Source of the DNA: Bacteroidota bacterium
Lineage (GTDB): Bacteria > Bacteroidota > Bacteroidia > Sphingobacteriales > Sphingobacteriaceae
Length of the DNA stretch: 64,000 bases
Assembly (NCBI GenBank): GCA_023450085.1
Contig: JAEXHI010000018.1
Location: 62,001 to 126,000, forward strand
Reading direction: 5' to 3'
Made by a program: the position numbers and the translations under genes. The notes below the pieces were generated by a model, which saw only the letters and a program-made list of their open reading frames with translations, was not told the DNA's origin and made no database searches. This document shows positions 52,743 through 61,077 of this stretch, one piece after another. The stretch's first letter is position 1, and each line of letters opens with the position of its first letter.

Positions 52743-54052
52743 TAGACAATATTAAGCCTAAAGAGGCAACAGCAATCGTAAACTCCTTAATAGGTGGCGT
52801 AGTTCCAAAAATAGGTGTGCAACATATCACCGTTGGGCGCTCAGATGAAATAAATGCGGTAGTGGCAGCACTAGACGATGTGAAAAACGGACATAGTTTG
52901 GTTAAATTCTGGATCGGAGATTTCGGTTCAGGAAAATCATTTATGCTTCATTTATTGAACACGGTGGCCTTAAAACAAAAATTTGTTGTGGCCAATGCCG
53001 ATTTCACTCCTGATAACAGACTTTACTCTAATGACGGAAAAGGTGTGGCCTTGTATGCTGCAATTATGGACAATGTAGCAATACAAACTAAACCAGAAGG
53101 AGGAGCATTACCAACGCTCATGGAGAAATGGATAGAGCAAATGATTGTAAAAACTGCTCAGGACAATAACATTCCACTTTCAAATATTAGGGAAGAGCAA
53201 TATTTAAACCTGGTTCAAAATAGCATCATGAAAACCATTAACGAAATAACAGACGTTGGTGGATTTGATTTTGGAACCGTGGTAATGAAATATTACGAAG
53301 GCTTTATCAAAGATGATGAGCAGTTGAGAAGAAATGCTTTAAAATGGTTAAAAGGAGAATACCGTACAAAAACAGATGCCAAGCAAGATCTGGGTGTTCG
53401 AGAAATCATCAATGACCTTAATTATTATGACATGCTCAAAAATTTCTGCAAGTTATTTGTAAGCATGGGTTACAGTGGCTTCATTATCAATCTCGACGAA
53501 GTAATCAATCTGTACAAGATTTCTACCTCCGTAATGAGAGAAAAAAATTACGAAAAGATACTCTCCATTTACAACGATTGTTTTCAGGGAAAGGTAAGCA
53601 ACCTGTTTATAAATTTTGCAGGGACTAAAGAGGTACTGGAAAATGAAAGACGAGGCTTGTTCAGTTACCATGCCTTAAAATCACGCCTTCAGACCAATAA
53701 ATTTGAAACTGCTGAAATTAGGGATTTTATGCAGCCAGTAATCAGGCTTTACCCCTTGGATCATAATGAGATTTTTGTGCTATTGAAAAAATTAAAAGCA
53801 ATTTTTGATTTTAATTACAAGGTTAACGCTAACATTTCAGATGATGATATCCATACCTTCATGGAAGAAATGTTTAATAAACCAGGCGCTACAGAATTTC
53901 TTACGCCCAGAGAGGTTATTCGTGATTTCCTGAACATCTTAAATATCCTCAGACAAAACCCTAATCTAGACAAGCATAAATTGTTTGGCGAAATAGAGAT
54001 TGCAGATGAGAGACCAGACAAAAACCTAGTGGATAGCATAGAAGAACTTTAA
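52739..54052 (+). CDS. BREX-type (DUF2791-like) P-loop ATPase
   Basis: A 437-aa ATPase resembling the BrxD/DUF2791 ATP-binding proteins of BREX and Ter-associated systems. The start MIDNIKPKEATAIVNSLIGGVVPKIG is characteristic, with the Walker A GDFGSGKS (residues 60-67; Lys66) and the Walker B GFIINLDEV (Asp253, Glu254). The C-terminal half is helical with a PREVIRDFLNIL segment. It probably remodels or loads the helicase. It overlaps its neighbours on both sides: ATGA with the TerB gene and TAATG with the helicase gene. Confidence 0.85.
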   Translation: MIDNIKPKEATAIVNSLIGGVVPKIGVQHITVGRSDEINAVVAALDDVKNGHSLVKFWIGDFGSGKSFMLHLLNTVALKQKFVVANADFTPDNRLYSNDGKGVALYAAIMDNVAIQTKPEGGALPTLMEKWIEQMIVKTAQDNNIPLSNIREEQYLNLVQNSIMKTINEITDVGGFDFGTVVMKYYEGFIKDDEQLRRNALKWLKGEYRTKTDAKQDLGVREIINDLNYYDMLKNFCKLFVSMGYSGFIINLDEVINLYKISTSVMREKNYEKILSIYNDCFQGKVSNLFINFAGTKEVLENERRGLFSYHALKSRLQTNKFETAEIRDFMQPVIRLYPLDHNEIFVLLKKLKAIFDFNYKVNANISDDDIHTFMEEMFNKPGATEFLTPREVIRDFLNILNILRQNPNLDKHKLFGEIEIADERPDKNLVDSIEEL

Positions 54053-57000
54053 TGTCGTTTGAACTACTTTCAGAACCAATTCGTAGATACATAAGAGATA
54101 AGGGATGGGAAGAACTACGCCCAATACAAAACGCGGCCATCTCTAAAATATTAACTACGGAACAGCACTATATTTTGGCTTCAAGAACTGCTTCTGGTAA
54201 AACAGAAGCTGCGTTTTTGCCCATACTCTCTAAGTGTAATTTTTATGACAGCGGTGTACAGGTGCTATATATATCGCCCCTTATAGCCCTAATAAACGAT
54301 CAGTTTTTTCGTGTAGAAGAACTTTGCAAAAACCTAGACGTTTTAGTAACCAGATGGCATGGCGAGGCAAATCGCAGTTTAAAAGAAAAGTTGATCAAAG
54401 ATCCTTCAGGTGTGGTATTGATTACGCCTGAATCGATAGAAGCGATGTTCGTTAACAGGCCTTACGATGTCAAACATCTGTTTGCTAACCTGAAGTTTGT
54501 AGTGATCGATGAAATCCATTCATTTATTGGAACCGATAGAGGTATACAGCTTAAATCTCTTCTATCTAGGCTTCAGGAAATAAATGTGGCTAATTTCAGA
54601 GTGGTAGGCTTGTCGGCAACTATTGGCGACTATCAGGAGGCCAAGAAATTTACTGGCGACGAATTGAATACCACCGTACTATTGGACAGGACCAAGAAAG
54701 ACATCAATGCGGTATTCAAATACTTTGAAGGAACAGGTGCTGAATTGCCACTGGATTTATTGAAAGATCTGTACCTATCTACAAGCCATAGCAAGGCGCT
54801 TATATTTCCAAATAGTAGAGGCCGTGCCGAAGAAGTGGCCGTAAAGCTTAAGAAAATTTCGGAAAGGGTAAACGGACACCCTCACTATTTCTCCCATCAC
54901 TCGTCGGTGCATAAGGAAGTGAGGGAATATGTGGAGTACTTTGCCAAAAACAATAAGTATGAGAATTTCTGCATTGCCTGTACATCTACGTTAGAGCTGG
55001 GCATTGATATTGGAAACGTAGATGAAGTGGTGCAAATTGATGCTACCCAAAGCATTGCTTCCCTAATTCAAAGGGTTGGAAGAAGCGGGCGCAGAGTTGG
55101 AGGCACCAGTAACCTATTCCTTTATGCAACCGAGCAATGGAGTTTATTGCAATCCATAGCTTGCTGGTTACTTTACAAAGAGGAATATATAGAACCACCA
55201 TCAATATGTAACCAACCTTATGATTTATTGCTCCACCAAGCCCTTTCTATCGTAAAAGGTCATTCGGGCATTCAAATTCCAACTTTGATGTCCAAATTGA
55301 CCGCAAACGTTACTTTTAAAGAAATACCTGCTCAAGAAATAAGAGAGATTATAGATCATCTTATTGCTACAGATATGCTAGAGAAATTGCAGAATGAGGT
55401 AATTATTGGTGTAGAGGGCGAAAAAATTGTGAATAGTCGAGATTTTTATAGCTCCTTTGAAACAGAAGAGAACTTTAAAGTCATCAATACAGGAAATACC
55501 ATTGGAGAAATACCTTATTCGCAACAGCTTAGAGAAGATGAAAACATTTTACTGGCAGCCAGGATTTGGAAAATCTCCTATATTGACCTAAAATCAAAAA
55601 AAATAGAGGTTATTGCGGCTAAAGATGGTAAGCCTCCTAAATTTTTTGGAGGCAGTGGCGCTATAGATCATAAGATTCTGGAAAAAATGCTAGAAATACT
55701 GTACGATCAAAAGGAGTACGAATTTTTAGACCAGCCCTCTAAAGATCAATTAGCCGACATGAGAAAGTATTTCTCAACTTTCAATATCGATAATTTTCAA
55801 AATCAAAGGCCTATTCTGGTTTCAGATAAGTACTTGCGGTACTACACTTTTGCGGGCACTAAAATTTTTGAAACGCTGGGTCTTTTATTCAAAATAGCTG
55901 GAATTAAAGCAGATGCCATGGAGCATACTAGCTTTGAAACCAATTTAACCTTAACAGAATTTCAGCAATGCCTTTTACAAATAGCCAATGGCTTTATCTC
56001 CACCGAAAAAATAGAGGCCTATTTGTCTAAACTCATTTTAGAGAATGCTTTGCCCGTATCTAAATGGGGCGTGTTTTTACCTACCGAATATCAAGTTAAA
56101 CTAGTCCTGCAAAAGCACTATGATTTAGCAGCTACCATGTCTTTTATCAAACCCATGGAGCTGGTTACCAATTCGGAATACCAACCTAAATCGAATTTAG
56201 ATAAGGACGAAGGGGCTACAGGATTAGAAGCCGCTACTGGAATGGATTTCGTTGCCATTGATTTTGAAACTGCAACATCAAAACGAGATAGCGCTTGCGA
56301 AATTGGTTTAACTTTTGTTGAAGGAGGTAAAATTGTTGAAACCAAATCTTGGTTAATTAAACCGAAGTATCAAGATTTTGATCATTTCAATGTTTTGGTA
56401 CACGGCATCACAGCTAAAGATGTGGAGGGCAAACCAGAGTTTAACGAGCTTTGGAAAGAAATAAAGCCACTTCTAGAAAACAAATTTTTAATTGCGCACA
56501 ATGCCAGTTTTGACTTAAGTGTTTTACGCAAAACATTAGAATCTTATCAGCTTCCCTCCCCTACGCTTAGTTATACATGCAGTTACATTTTTTCTAAAAA
56601 AGTATGGGAAGGACTTCCGGCATATGACCTCAAAACACTTTGCAAAATTAACAACATTGATTTCAAACATCACAGGGCAGGCTCAGATAGTAAAGCTACC
56701 GCTCAATTGGCTTTAAAGGCTTTTGAGGTCGCGGGTATTTCATCGCTAGTGGACTTTTCAGAAAAATTGAAGGTAACAATTGGTGAACTTTATAGCAACG
56801 GTTATCAACCGTCAGAAGCAAAAAGGAACTACAAAACCAAAGAGCTAACGCAAATTACTGGTGATTCGGAAAAACATAATCCGCACAGTATTTTTTATGG
56901 AAGAACAGTGGTATTTACTGGAACATTATTTTCAATGATAAGGACAGAAGCCCAACAAGTTATTGCTGATATTGGCGGTATTGTTGGCAATGGTGTTACG

Positions 57001-57153
57001 CTAGATACAGATTTTTTAGTGGTTGGCCAACAAGATTATAGAGTGGTTGGAGAAGATGGAATGAGCAACAAACAGGAAAAAGCAATACAGTTAATAAAGA
57101 AAGGCTCAGTGCTTGAGATTTTATCTGAAGAAGATTTTTTAAAGAATTTATAA
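54052..57153 (+). CDS. Lhr-like DEAD/DEAH helicase fused to DnaQ exonuclease and BRCT
   Basis: A 1033-aa fusion. Superfamily II helicase motifs: I ASRTASGKTE (Lys50), II VIDEIHSF (Asp153-His156), III GLSATIGD, V STLELGIDIG, VI QRVGRSGRR (340-348). A long middle region (~360-700) of winged-helix-type helicase C-terminal material follows. Residues 731-905 are a DnaQ-like exonuclease with DFET (Asp737, Glu739), AHNASFDLSVL and HRAGSD. Residues ~947-1033 form a BRCT domain (FYGRTVVFTGTL, DFLVVGQQD, ILSEEDFLKNL). All exonuclease acidic residues are present. It would unwind and degrade DNA 3'-5'. It starts inside the ATPase stop (TAATG). Confidence 0.88.
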   Translation: MSFELLSEPIRRYIRDKGWEELRPIQNAAISKILTTEQHYILASRTASGKTEAAFLPILSKCNFYDSGVQVLYISPLIALINDQFFRVEELCKNLDVLVTRWHGEANRSLKEKLIKDPSGVVLITPESIEAMFVNRPYDVKHLFANLKFVVIDEIHSFIGTDRGIQLKSLLSRLQEINVANFRVVGLSATIGDYQEAKKFTGDELNTTVLLDRTKKDINAVFKYFEGTGAELPLDLLKDLYLSTSHSKALIFPNSRGRAEEVAVKLKKISERVNGHPHYFSHHSSVHKEVREYVEYFAKNNKYENFCIACTSTLELGIDIGNVDEVVQIDATQSIASLIQRVGRSGRRVGGTSNLFLYATEQWSLLQSIACWLLYKEEYIEPPSICNQPYDLLLHQALSIVKGHSGIQIPTLMSKLTANVTFKEIPAQEIREIIDHLIATDMLEKLQNEVIIGVEGEKIVNSRDFYSSFETEENFKVINTGNTIGEIPYSQQLREDENILLAARIWKISYIDLKSKKIEVIAAKDGKPPKFFGGSGAIDHKILEKMLEILYDQKEYEFLDQPSKDQLADMRKYFSTFNIDNFQNQRPILVSDKYLRYYTFAGTKIFETLGLLFKIAGIKADAMEHTSFETNLTLTEFQQCLLQIANGFISTEKIEAYLSKLILENALPVSKWGVFLPTEYQVKLVLQKHYDLAATMSFIKPMELVTNSEYQPKSNLDKDEGATGLEAATGMDFVAIDFETATSKRDSACEIGLTFVEGGKIVETKSWLIKPKYQDFDHFNVLVHGITAKDVEGKPEFNELWKEIKPLLENKFLIAHNASFDLSVLRKTLESYQLPSPTLSYTCSYIFSKKVWEGLPAYDLKTLCKINNIDFKHHRAGSDSKATAQLALKAFEVAGISSLVDFSEKLKVTIGELYSNGYQPSEAKRNYKTKELTQITGDSEKHNPHSIFYGRTVVFTGTLFSMIRTEAQQVIADIGGIVGNGVTLDTDFLVVGQQDYRVVGEDGMSNKQEKAIQLIKKGSVLEILSEEDFLKNL

Positions 57154-57180
57154 TCCTTAACAAGAACGATATCTATACTT

Positions 57181-57229
57181 TTTAAGTTTAATTAAGGCTT
57201 TTAAGTTTAAAAATTTATAAAAACTTAAA
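57181..57229 (+). promoter_or_regulatory. Triple TTTAAGTTT sites before the Ter operon
   Basis: TTTAAGTTT occurs at 57181-57189 and 57200-57208, and its reverse complement AAACTTAAA at 57221-57229. Spacing of 19 and 21 bp places all three on about the same face of the helix. This lies in the 143-bp gap before the HAD gene and looks like an operator array. Which regulator binds is unknown. Confidence 0.5.
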
Positions 57230-57296
57230 CTAATTAACTTGGTAGCACAGCTATTAAATTTTATATTTACGGTTATTTGTAGAAGGAATTATTAAG

Positions 57297-58001
57297 ATGC
57301 AGTTGCTAGAAGCAGTAGACAAAAACAAGCATATTTCGTTTGATTTATGGCTTACGCTAATCAAATCAGACCCAGCCTATAAGGTCCGTAGAAATCAGCT
57401 TTTCAGGGACTTCTTTGCTATTGACCAACCTATAGAAACCGTAGCAGCATCCATCAGAAAATTCGACATCCTCACCAACAGCATCAACGAAAAAGTGACC
57501 CGTAATTTCGATACTTACGAAATTTACTGTCTCATTCTTGATCATTTAGGCGTAGATGTGAACAGCTACAACCGCCAACAATTAGCCGAATTTTACTTGC
57601 AGACCGAACAGCTGCTCATGGAACACAAACCATTGCTGCTTCAAGATAGTCTGCCCAATTTTTTAAAACAGCTACACGACAACGGCAAAACCCTAAACAT
57701 ACTAAGTAACACCGCTTTTATCAAAGGCCGGTCGTTACGAAAAATCATTGAACATTATCAGCTGGATGGTTATTTTGCATTTCAGATCTATTCTGATGAG
57801 ATAGGTCACTCTAAACCTGGCACACAGATTTACAGCCTTGCCTACCAACATATCCAGCAATTAGGAAATATTGAAAAACACGAAGTACTTCACGTTGGCG
57901 ACAATAAAGTATCTGACTACGACGGAGCACTAGCCTACGGATTTAACGCCTATTTGATTACACACGAAACAACCTATGAATCTAAATTACAGCCTATATA
58001 A
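57297..58001 (+). CDS. HAD-family hydrolase of the Ter operon
   Basis: A 234-aa HAD superfamily protein. Motif I is SFDLWLTL (nucleophile Asp16; the second Asp of DxD is Trp18), motif II LSNT (Ser137), motif III KPG (Lys173), motif IV GDNKVSDYDG (Asp202, Asp207). The Trp in motif I is unusual for a phosphatase acid/base position and might alter activity. Ter operons often carry HAD plus phosphoribosyltransferase genes, predicted to make a nucleoside-like metabolite. It overlaps the PRTase gene by 26 bp. Confidence 0.82.
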   Translation: MQLLEAVDKNKHISFDLWLTLIKSDPAYKVRRNQLFRDFFAIDQPIETVAASIRKFDILTNSINEKVTRNFDTYEIYCLILDHLGVDVNSYNRQQLAEFYLQTEQLLMEHKPLLLQDSLPNFLKQLHDNGKTLNILSNTAFIKGRSLRKIIEHYQLDGYFAFQIYSDEIGHSKPGTQIYSLAYQHIQQLGNIEKHEVLHVGDNKVSDYDGALAYGFNAYLITHETTYESKLQPI

Positions 58002-58836
58002 GATCACCGATCAACATAATTGTCCCTTTTCAGAGAGCGAATACAGCAAGTTTAAATTTGGAGATAGTGCCTTGGCAAAGAAATTTGCAGATGAACTGTT
58101 CGAAGGCTTTATCAGTGAGCACAAAGAACTGATCCTTGCGCACAATGAGGTGGTTATTTTGCCTAGCCCCTACCATTCTATTCCAACGGCTTCCAACTAT
58201 CTTAGTTTTCATTTTAAAACCAGAATGAATGCTTTTTTATATGAGCACCACAAAAAGGCCTTGGTCGAATCGAAGATCTATCGCAACCAAACCTATACGA
58301 CTGATTACGGCAACCTAGACTACAATGAGCGGGTAAGGCTCATTGCCAATGACACCTATTATATTGATAGGAATTTCATTAACGGCAAGCTATGCCTGTT
58401 CATGGACGATATTAAAATTACAGGAAGCCACGAGCACATTGTAAAAAAGATATTAGCCCAATACAACGTAGAAGGGAATTTTGTATTTATGTATTTTGCC
58501 GAGCTGCTTAATAAGGATATACACCCTAATATTGAAAATTACTACAATTACTTTTATGTAAAAGACGTGGAAAGTTTAAGCAAGATCATCAATGCTGATT
58601 CTTTCGTGTTTAATACGCGAACCGTTAAGTACATTTTAAAGCTAGAAAGGAGTGAATTGATCTCGTTAATGGAAAAAGTAGAAGCGCCGCTATTTGAGCA
58701 GTTGTTTCACTTGGCCGTTAGCAACAATTACCACACCATAGCCGATTACCAAGAAAATCTATCTTATATTAACCAAAGTATAAAAAATAAAATAACGCAT
58801 AATTATGGCTATCAACTTACAGAAAGGTCAACGTGA
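57976..58836 (+). CDS. Phosphoribosyltransferase-like protein of the Ter operon
   Basis: A 286-aa protein. The PRPP-binding loop is LCLFMDDIKITGSHEH (Asp144-Asp145, Thr149-Gly150-Ser151), preceded by the strand EVVILPSPYHSIPTA, in the layout of type I phosphoribosyltransferases. The C-terminal ~90 residues are helical and unassigned. It would attach or remove a base from PRPP or a related sugar; together with HAD it fits the metabolite branch proposed for Ter systems. It overlaps HAD by 26 bp and the first TerD gene by 32 bp. Confidence 0.75.
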   Translation: MNLNYSLYKITDQHNCPFSESEYSKFKFGDSALAKKFADELFEGFISEHKELILAHNEVVILPSPYHSIPTASNYLSFHFKTRMNAFLYEHHKKALVESKIYRNQTYTTDYGNLDYNERVRLIANDTYYIDRNFINGKLCLFMDDIKITGSHEHIVKKILAQYNVEGNFVFMYFAELLNKDIHPNIENYYNYFYVKDVESLSKIINADSFVFNTRTVKYILKLERSELISLMEKVEAPLFEQLFHLAVSNNYHTIADYQENLSYINQSIKNKITHNYGYQLTERST

Positions 58837-59359
58837 GACCCTTAACGCACCAAAATTCACGATAGGTTTAGGATGGGACACTAACTCTACCTCTACTGGG
58901 GCTGCATTTGACCTTGATGCATCAGTATTTATTTTAGGCGAAAACAAGAAAATTCTTGCTGATGAGTTTTTTGTATTTTACAACAACCTTAAATCGCCAG
59001 ATGAAGCAGTGGAACATACTGGAGACAACCTTACTGGAGAGGGCGAAGGCGATGATGAATCTATCAACGTTGATTTATCTAAAATAGATCCAAGAGCAAC
59101 CGAAATTTGCATTGTAGTAACCATACACGATGCCGTAGCCAGAAAACAAAACTTCGGACAGGTAAGAAACTCATTTGTTCGTATTGTAGATTCTGCTACA
59201 GGTAACGAATTGGTAAAATATGAATTGGAGGAAGATTTCTCTATTGAAACAGCGGTAGAGTTTGGCCGAATTTACAAAAGGAATAACGAGTGGAAGTTTG
59301 AAGCAGTAGGTGCTGGTCAACGCGGTGGATTGGAAGAATATCTAACTAAATACAACTAA
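58805..59359 (+). CDS. terD: TerD-family calcium-binding stress protein (copy 1)
   Basis: A 184-aa TerD/TerE protein. Start MAINLQKGQRETLNAPKFTIGLGW; the paired Ca sites are FDLDASVF (Asp36, Asp38) and GDNLTGEGEGDDE (73-85). The end YKRNNEWKFEAVG is family-typical. TerD proteins are beta-sandwiches that bind Ca2+ and act in the cytoplasm in tellurite, colicin and phage-linked stress responses. It overlaps the PRTase gene and precedes the TerZ-like gene by 3 bp. Confidence 0.93.
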   Translation: MAINLQKGQRETLNAPKFTIGLGWDTNSTSTGAAFDLDASVFILGENKKILADEFFVFYNNLKSPDEAVEHTGDNLTGEGEGDDESINVDLSKIDPRATEICIVVTIHDAVARKQNFGQVRNSFVRIVDSATGNELVKYELEEDFSIETAVEFGRIYKRNNEWKFEAVGAGQRGGLEEYLTKYN

Positions 59360-59362
59360 AAC

Positions 59363-59971
59363 ATGGCAATTAATTTAGAAAAAGGCCAGCGCATTAACCT
59401 CGAGAAAAGCAACGGTACCAAACTACAAAGCATTTGCGTAGGCGTTAACTGGGGAGCCATTGTTAAAAAAGGTTTCTTTGGATCAAGCAAAGAACCTGTA
59501 GATTTAGATGCCAGCTGTGCCGTTTACGACGCAAACAAAAACAACATCGATACCGTAAGTTTCAGACAATTAACCTCTAGAGACGGTGCTATTAGACACA
59601 GTGGCGACGACCTTACGGGAGATATTAACGGCGATGATGGTTTAGATAACGAAGTGATCACCCTTGATTTCAGCAGGTTAAACCCAGCAGCCAACTATGT
59701 AGGCTTTTTCATCAATAGCTTCAGAGGGCAAGATTTTAAGGACATCCCTTTTGCATCAATCAGAATTTACGAAGGTACCCCAACACGCGTTAACGAGGTA
59801 TTTGCAAAATACGATATTGCTAATGATACTGCCTTTGCAGGTAATGTATCCATGGTTTTGGGTGTATTCTACAAAAGAAACGGCGAGTGGAAATTTAACG
59901 CCATTGGTTTGCCAACTAACGACAGGAAACTAGAACAAACCGTAGTCACAATTCAACAAAACCACCTGTAA
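59363..59971 (+). CDS. TerZ-like TerD-family protein (copy 1)
   Basis: A 202-aa TerD-fold protein. Start MAINLEKGQRINLEKSNGTK, then VGVNWGAI and the Ca site VDLDASCAVYD; GDDLTGDINGDDGLDNE is the second Ca loop. It has the TerZ-type insertion (KKGFFGSSKE) missing in TerD. Ends with YKRNGEWKFNAIG. Same calcium-dependent stress role assumed. TelA starts 1 bp later. Confidence 0.9.
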   Translation: MAINLEKGQRINLEKSNGTKLQSICVGVNWGAIVKKGFFGSSKEPVDLDASCAVYDANKNNIDTVSFRQLTSRDGAIRHSGDDLTGDINGDDGLDNEVITLDFSRLNPAANYVGFFINSFRGQDFKDIPFASIRIYEGTPTRVNEVFAKYDIANDTAFAGNVSMVLGVFYKRNGEWKFNAIGLPTNDRKLEQTVVTIQQNHL

Positions 59972-59972
59972 C

Positions 59973-61055
59973 ATGGAAAATAACGAACTTGCAATTACTG
60001 CACCCCCAATTGATAAAGAAGGAAACGTAACTTTAGAGAACATTAAAGAGGCTGATTTGGCCACCTATAAAAACATCTCTAATCAGCTTACCGAAAAAGA
60101 TGCCAACTCTATCCTAAACTTTGGGGCCGAAATACAAAACTCCATCTCTCGCCAAAGTGATACTTTTTTAACTAACGTTAGGGCACAACAAGCGGGCGAT
60201 ATTGGTGGTTTAATTAACGAATTATTGGCCGAGCTGAATTACATTGATGTAAACGAGCTGAACCAAAACGGTTTCCAAAGGTTCATCTCCAATATCCCAT
60301 TCTTGAAAAAGTTTGTGATTGATGTAAAGAAACTGTTCCAAAAGTATGATAAGATTACCGCCAATGTTGACAAGATCAGCAACAAAGTAAAAGCGGGAAT
60401 GATCAATTCAGTGAAAGACAACACTTCCCTGCAAACCATGTTTGACGGTAACGTTGGCCTGATCAAAGAATTGGAAAACTACATTGTAGCGGGACAGTTA
60501 AAATACAAAGAACTTAACGAAGAACTGGCCGTAATGGAAGGCAACCCAGCCAACTATCAGGACTATGAAATTTCCGACAAAAGAACTTTCATTAACAGGT
60601 TAGATAAAAGACTGGCCGATATGAAAGTGGTGCGTTTCATCTTGCTACAATCGTTGGCACAAATTAGAGTGGTACAAAACAACAATACTTCTATTGCCGA
60701 AAAAGCACAAAGTATTTTAACCACCACCATGCCTGTTTGGAAAAACCAATTGACTTTGGCTGTTGCCCTACAAAGACAGAAACAAAACATTGAGGTTCAG
60801 CGTAAAGTATCAGAAACTACCAATACCATTTTGCGTAAAAACGCCGAAATGTTGCAACAAAACAGTATTGAGGTAGCCAAAGAAAATGAAAACACGGTGG
60901 TATCATTGGAAACACTTCAAATGACTACCAAATCATTGATAGACACCCTTAACGAAGTAAAACAAATTCACGAACAAGGCGCACAAACCAGAAGAGCGCT
61001 TGATGCAGGCTTGCAAAATTTAGAAGCCGAATTGAAAAAGGGAGTGGTAAGCTAA
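59973..61055 (+). CDS. TelA-like toxic anion resistance protein
   Basis: A 360-aa, mainly helical TelA/KlaA-family protein. Features: LTEKDANSILNFGAEIQNSISR near the start, FKKF-type hydrophobic FISNIPFLKKFVIDVKKLFQKYD, and long coiled-coil helices to the end (LETLQMTTKSLIDTLNEVKQIHE). It has no signal or membrane helix and acts in the cytoplasm. TelA is tied to tellurite and cell-envelope stress, but its activity is unknown. Confidence 0.9.
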   Translation: MENNELAITAPPIDKEGNVTLENIKEADLATYKNISNQLTEKDANSILNFGAEIQNSISRQSDTFLTNVRAQQAGDIGGLINELLAELNYIDVNELNQNGFQRFISNIPFLKKFVIDVKKLFQKYDKITANVDKISNKVKAGMINSVKDNTSLQTMFDGNVGLIKELENYIVAGQLKYKELNEELAVMEGNPANYQDYEISDKRTFINRLDKRLADMKVVRFILLQSLAQIRVVQNNNTSIAEKAQSILTTTMPVWKNQLTLAVALQRQKQNIEVQRKVSETTNTILRKNAEMLQQNSIEVAKENENTVVSLETLQMTTKSLIDTLNEVKQIHEQGAQTRRALDAGLQNLEAELKKGVVS

Positions 61056-61077
61056 GAGACTGAATTTATAAAGCGCA

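Noticed and set aside
52739..57153. BREX defence locus
   Set aside because: Only one BREX-type ATPase is present; methylase, PglZ, BrxA/B/C genes are absent.
54052..57153. Two separate genes joined by a frame error
   Set aside because: The frame is continuous with no codon-use break, and the linker around residue 710-730 reads as a normal flexible hinge.
59973..61055. Dedicated tellurite resistance as the role of the locus
   Set aside because: TelA and TerD are named after tellurite resistance, but most such operons act in broader stress or phage responses; the sequence shows no tellurite-specific enzyme.
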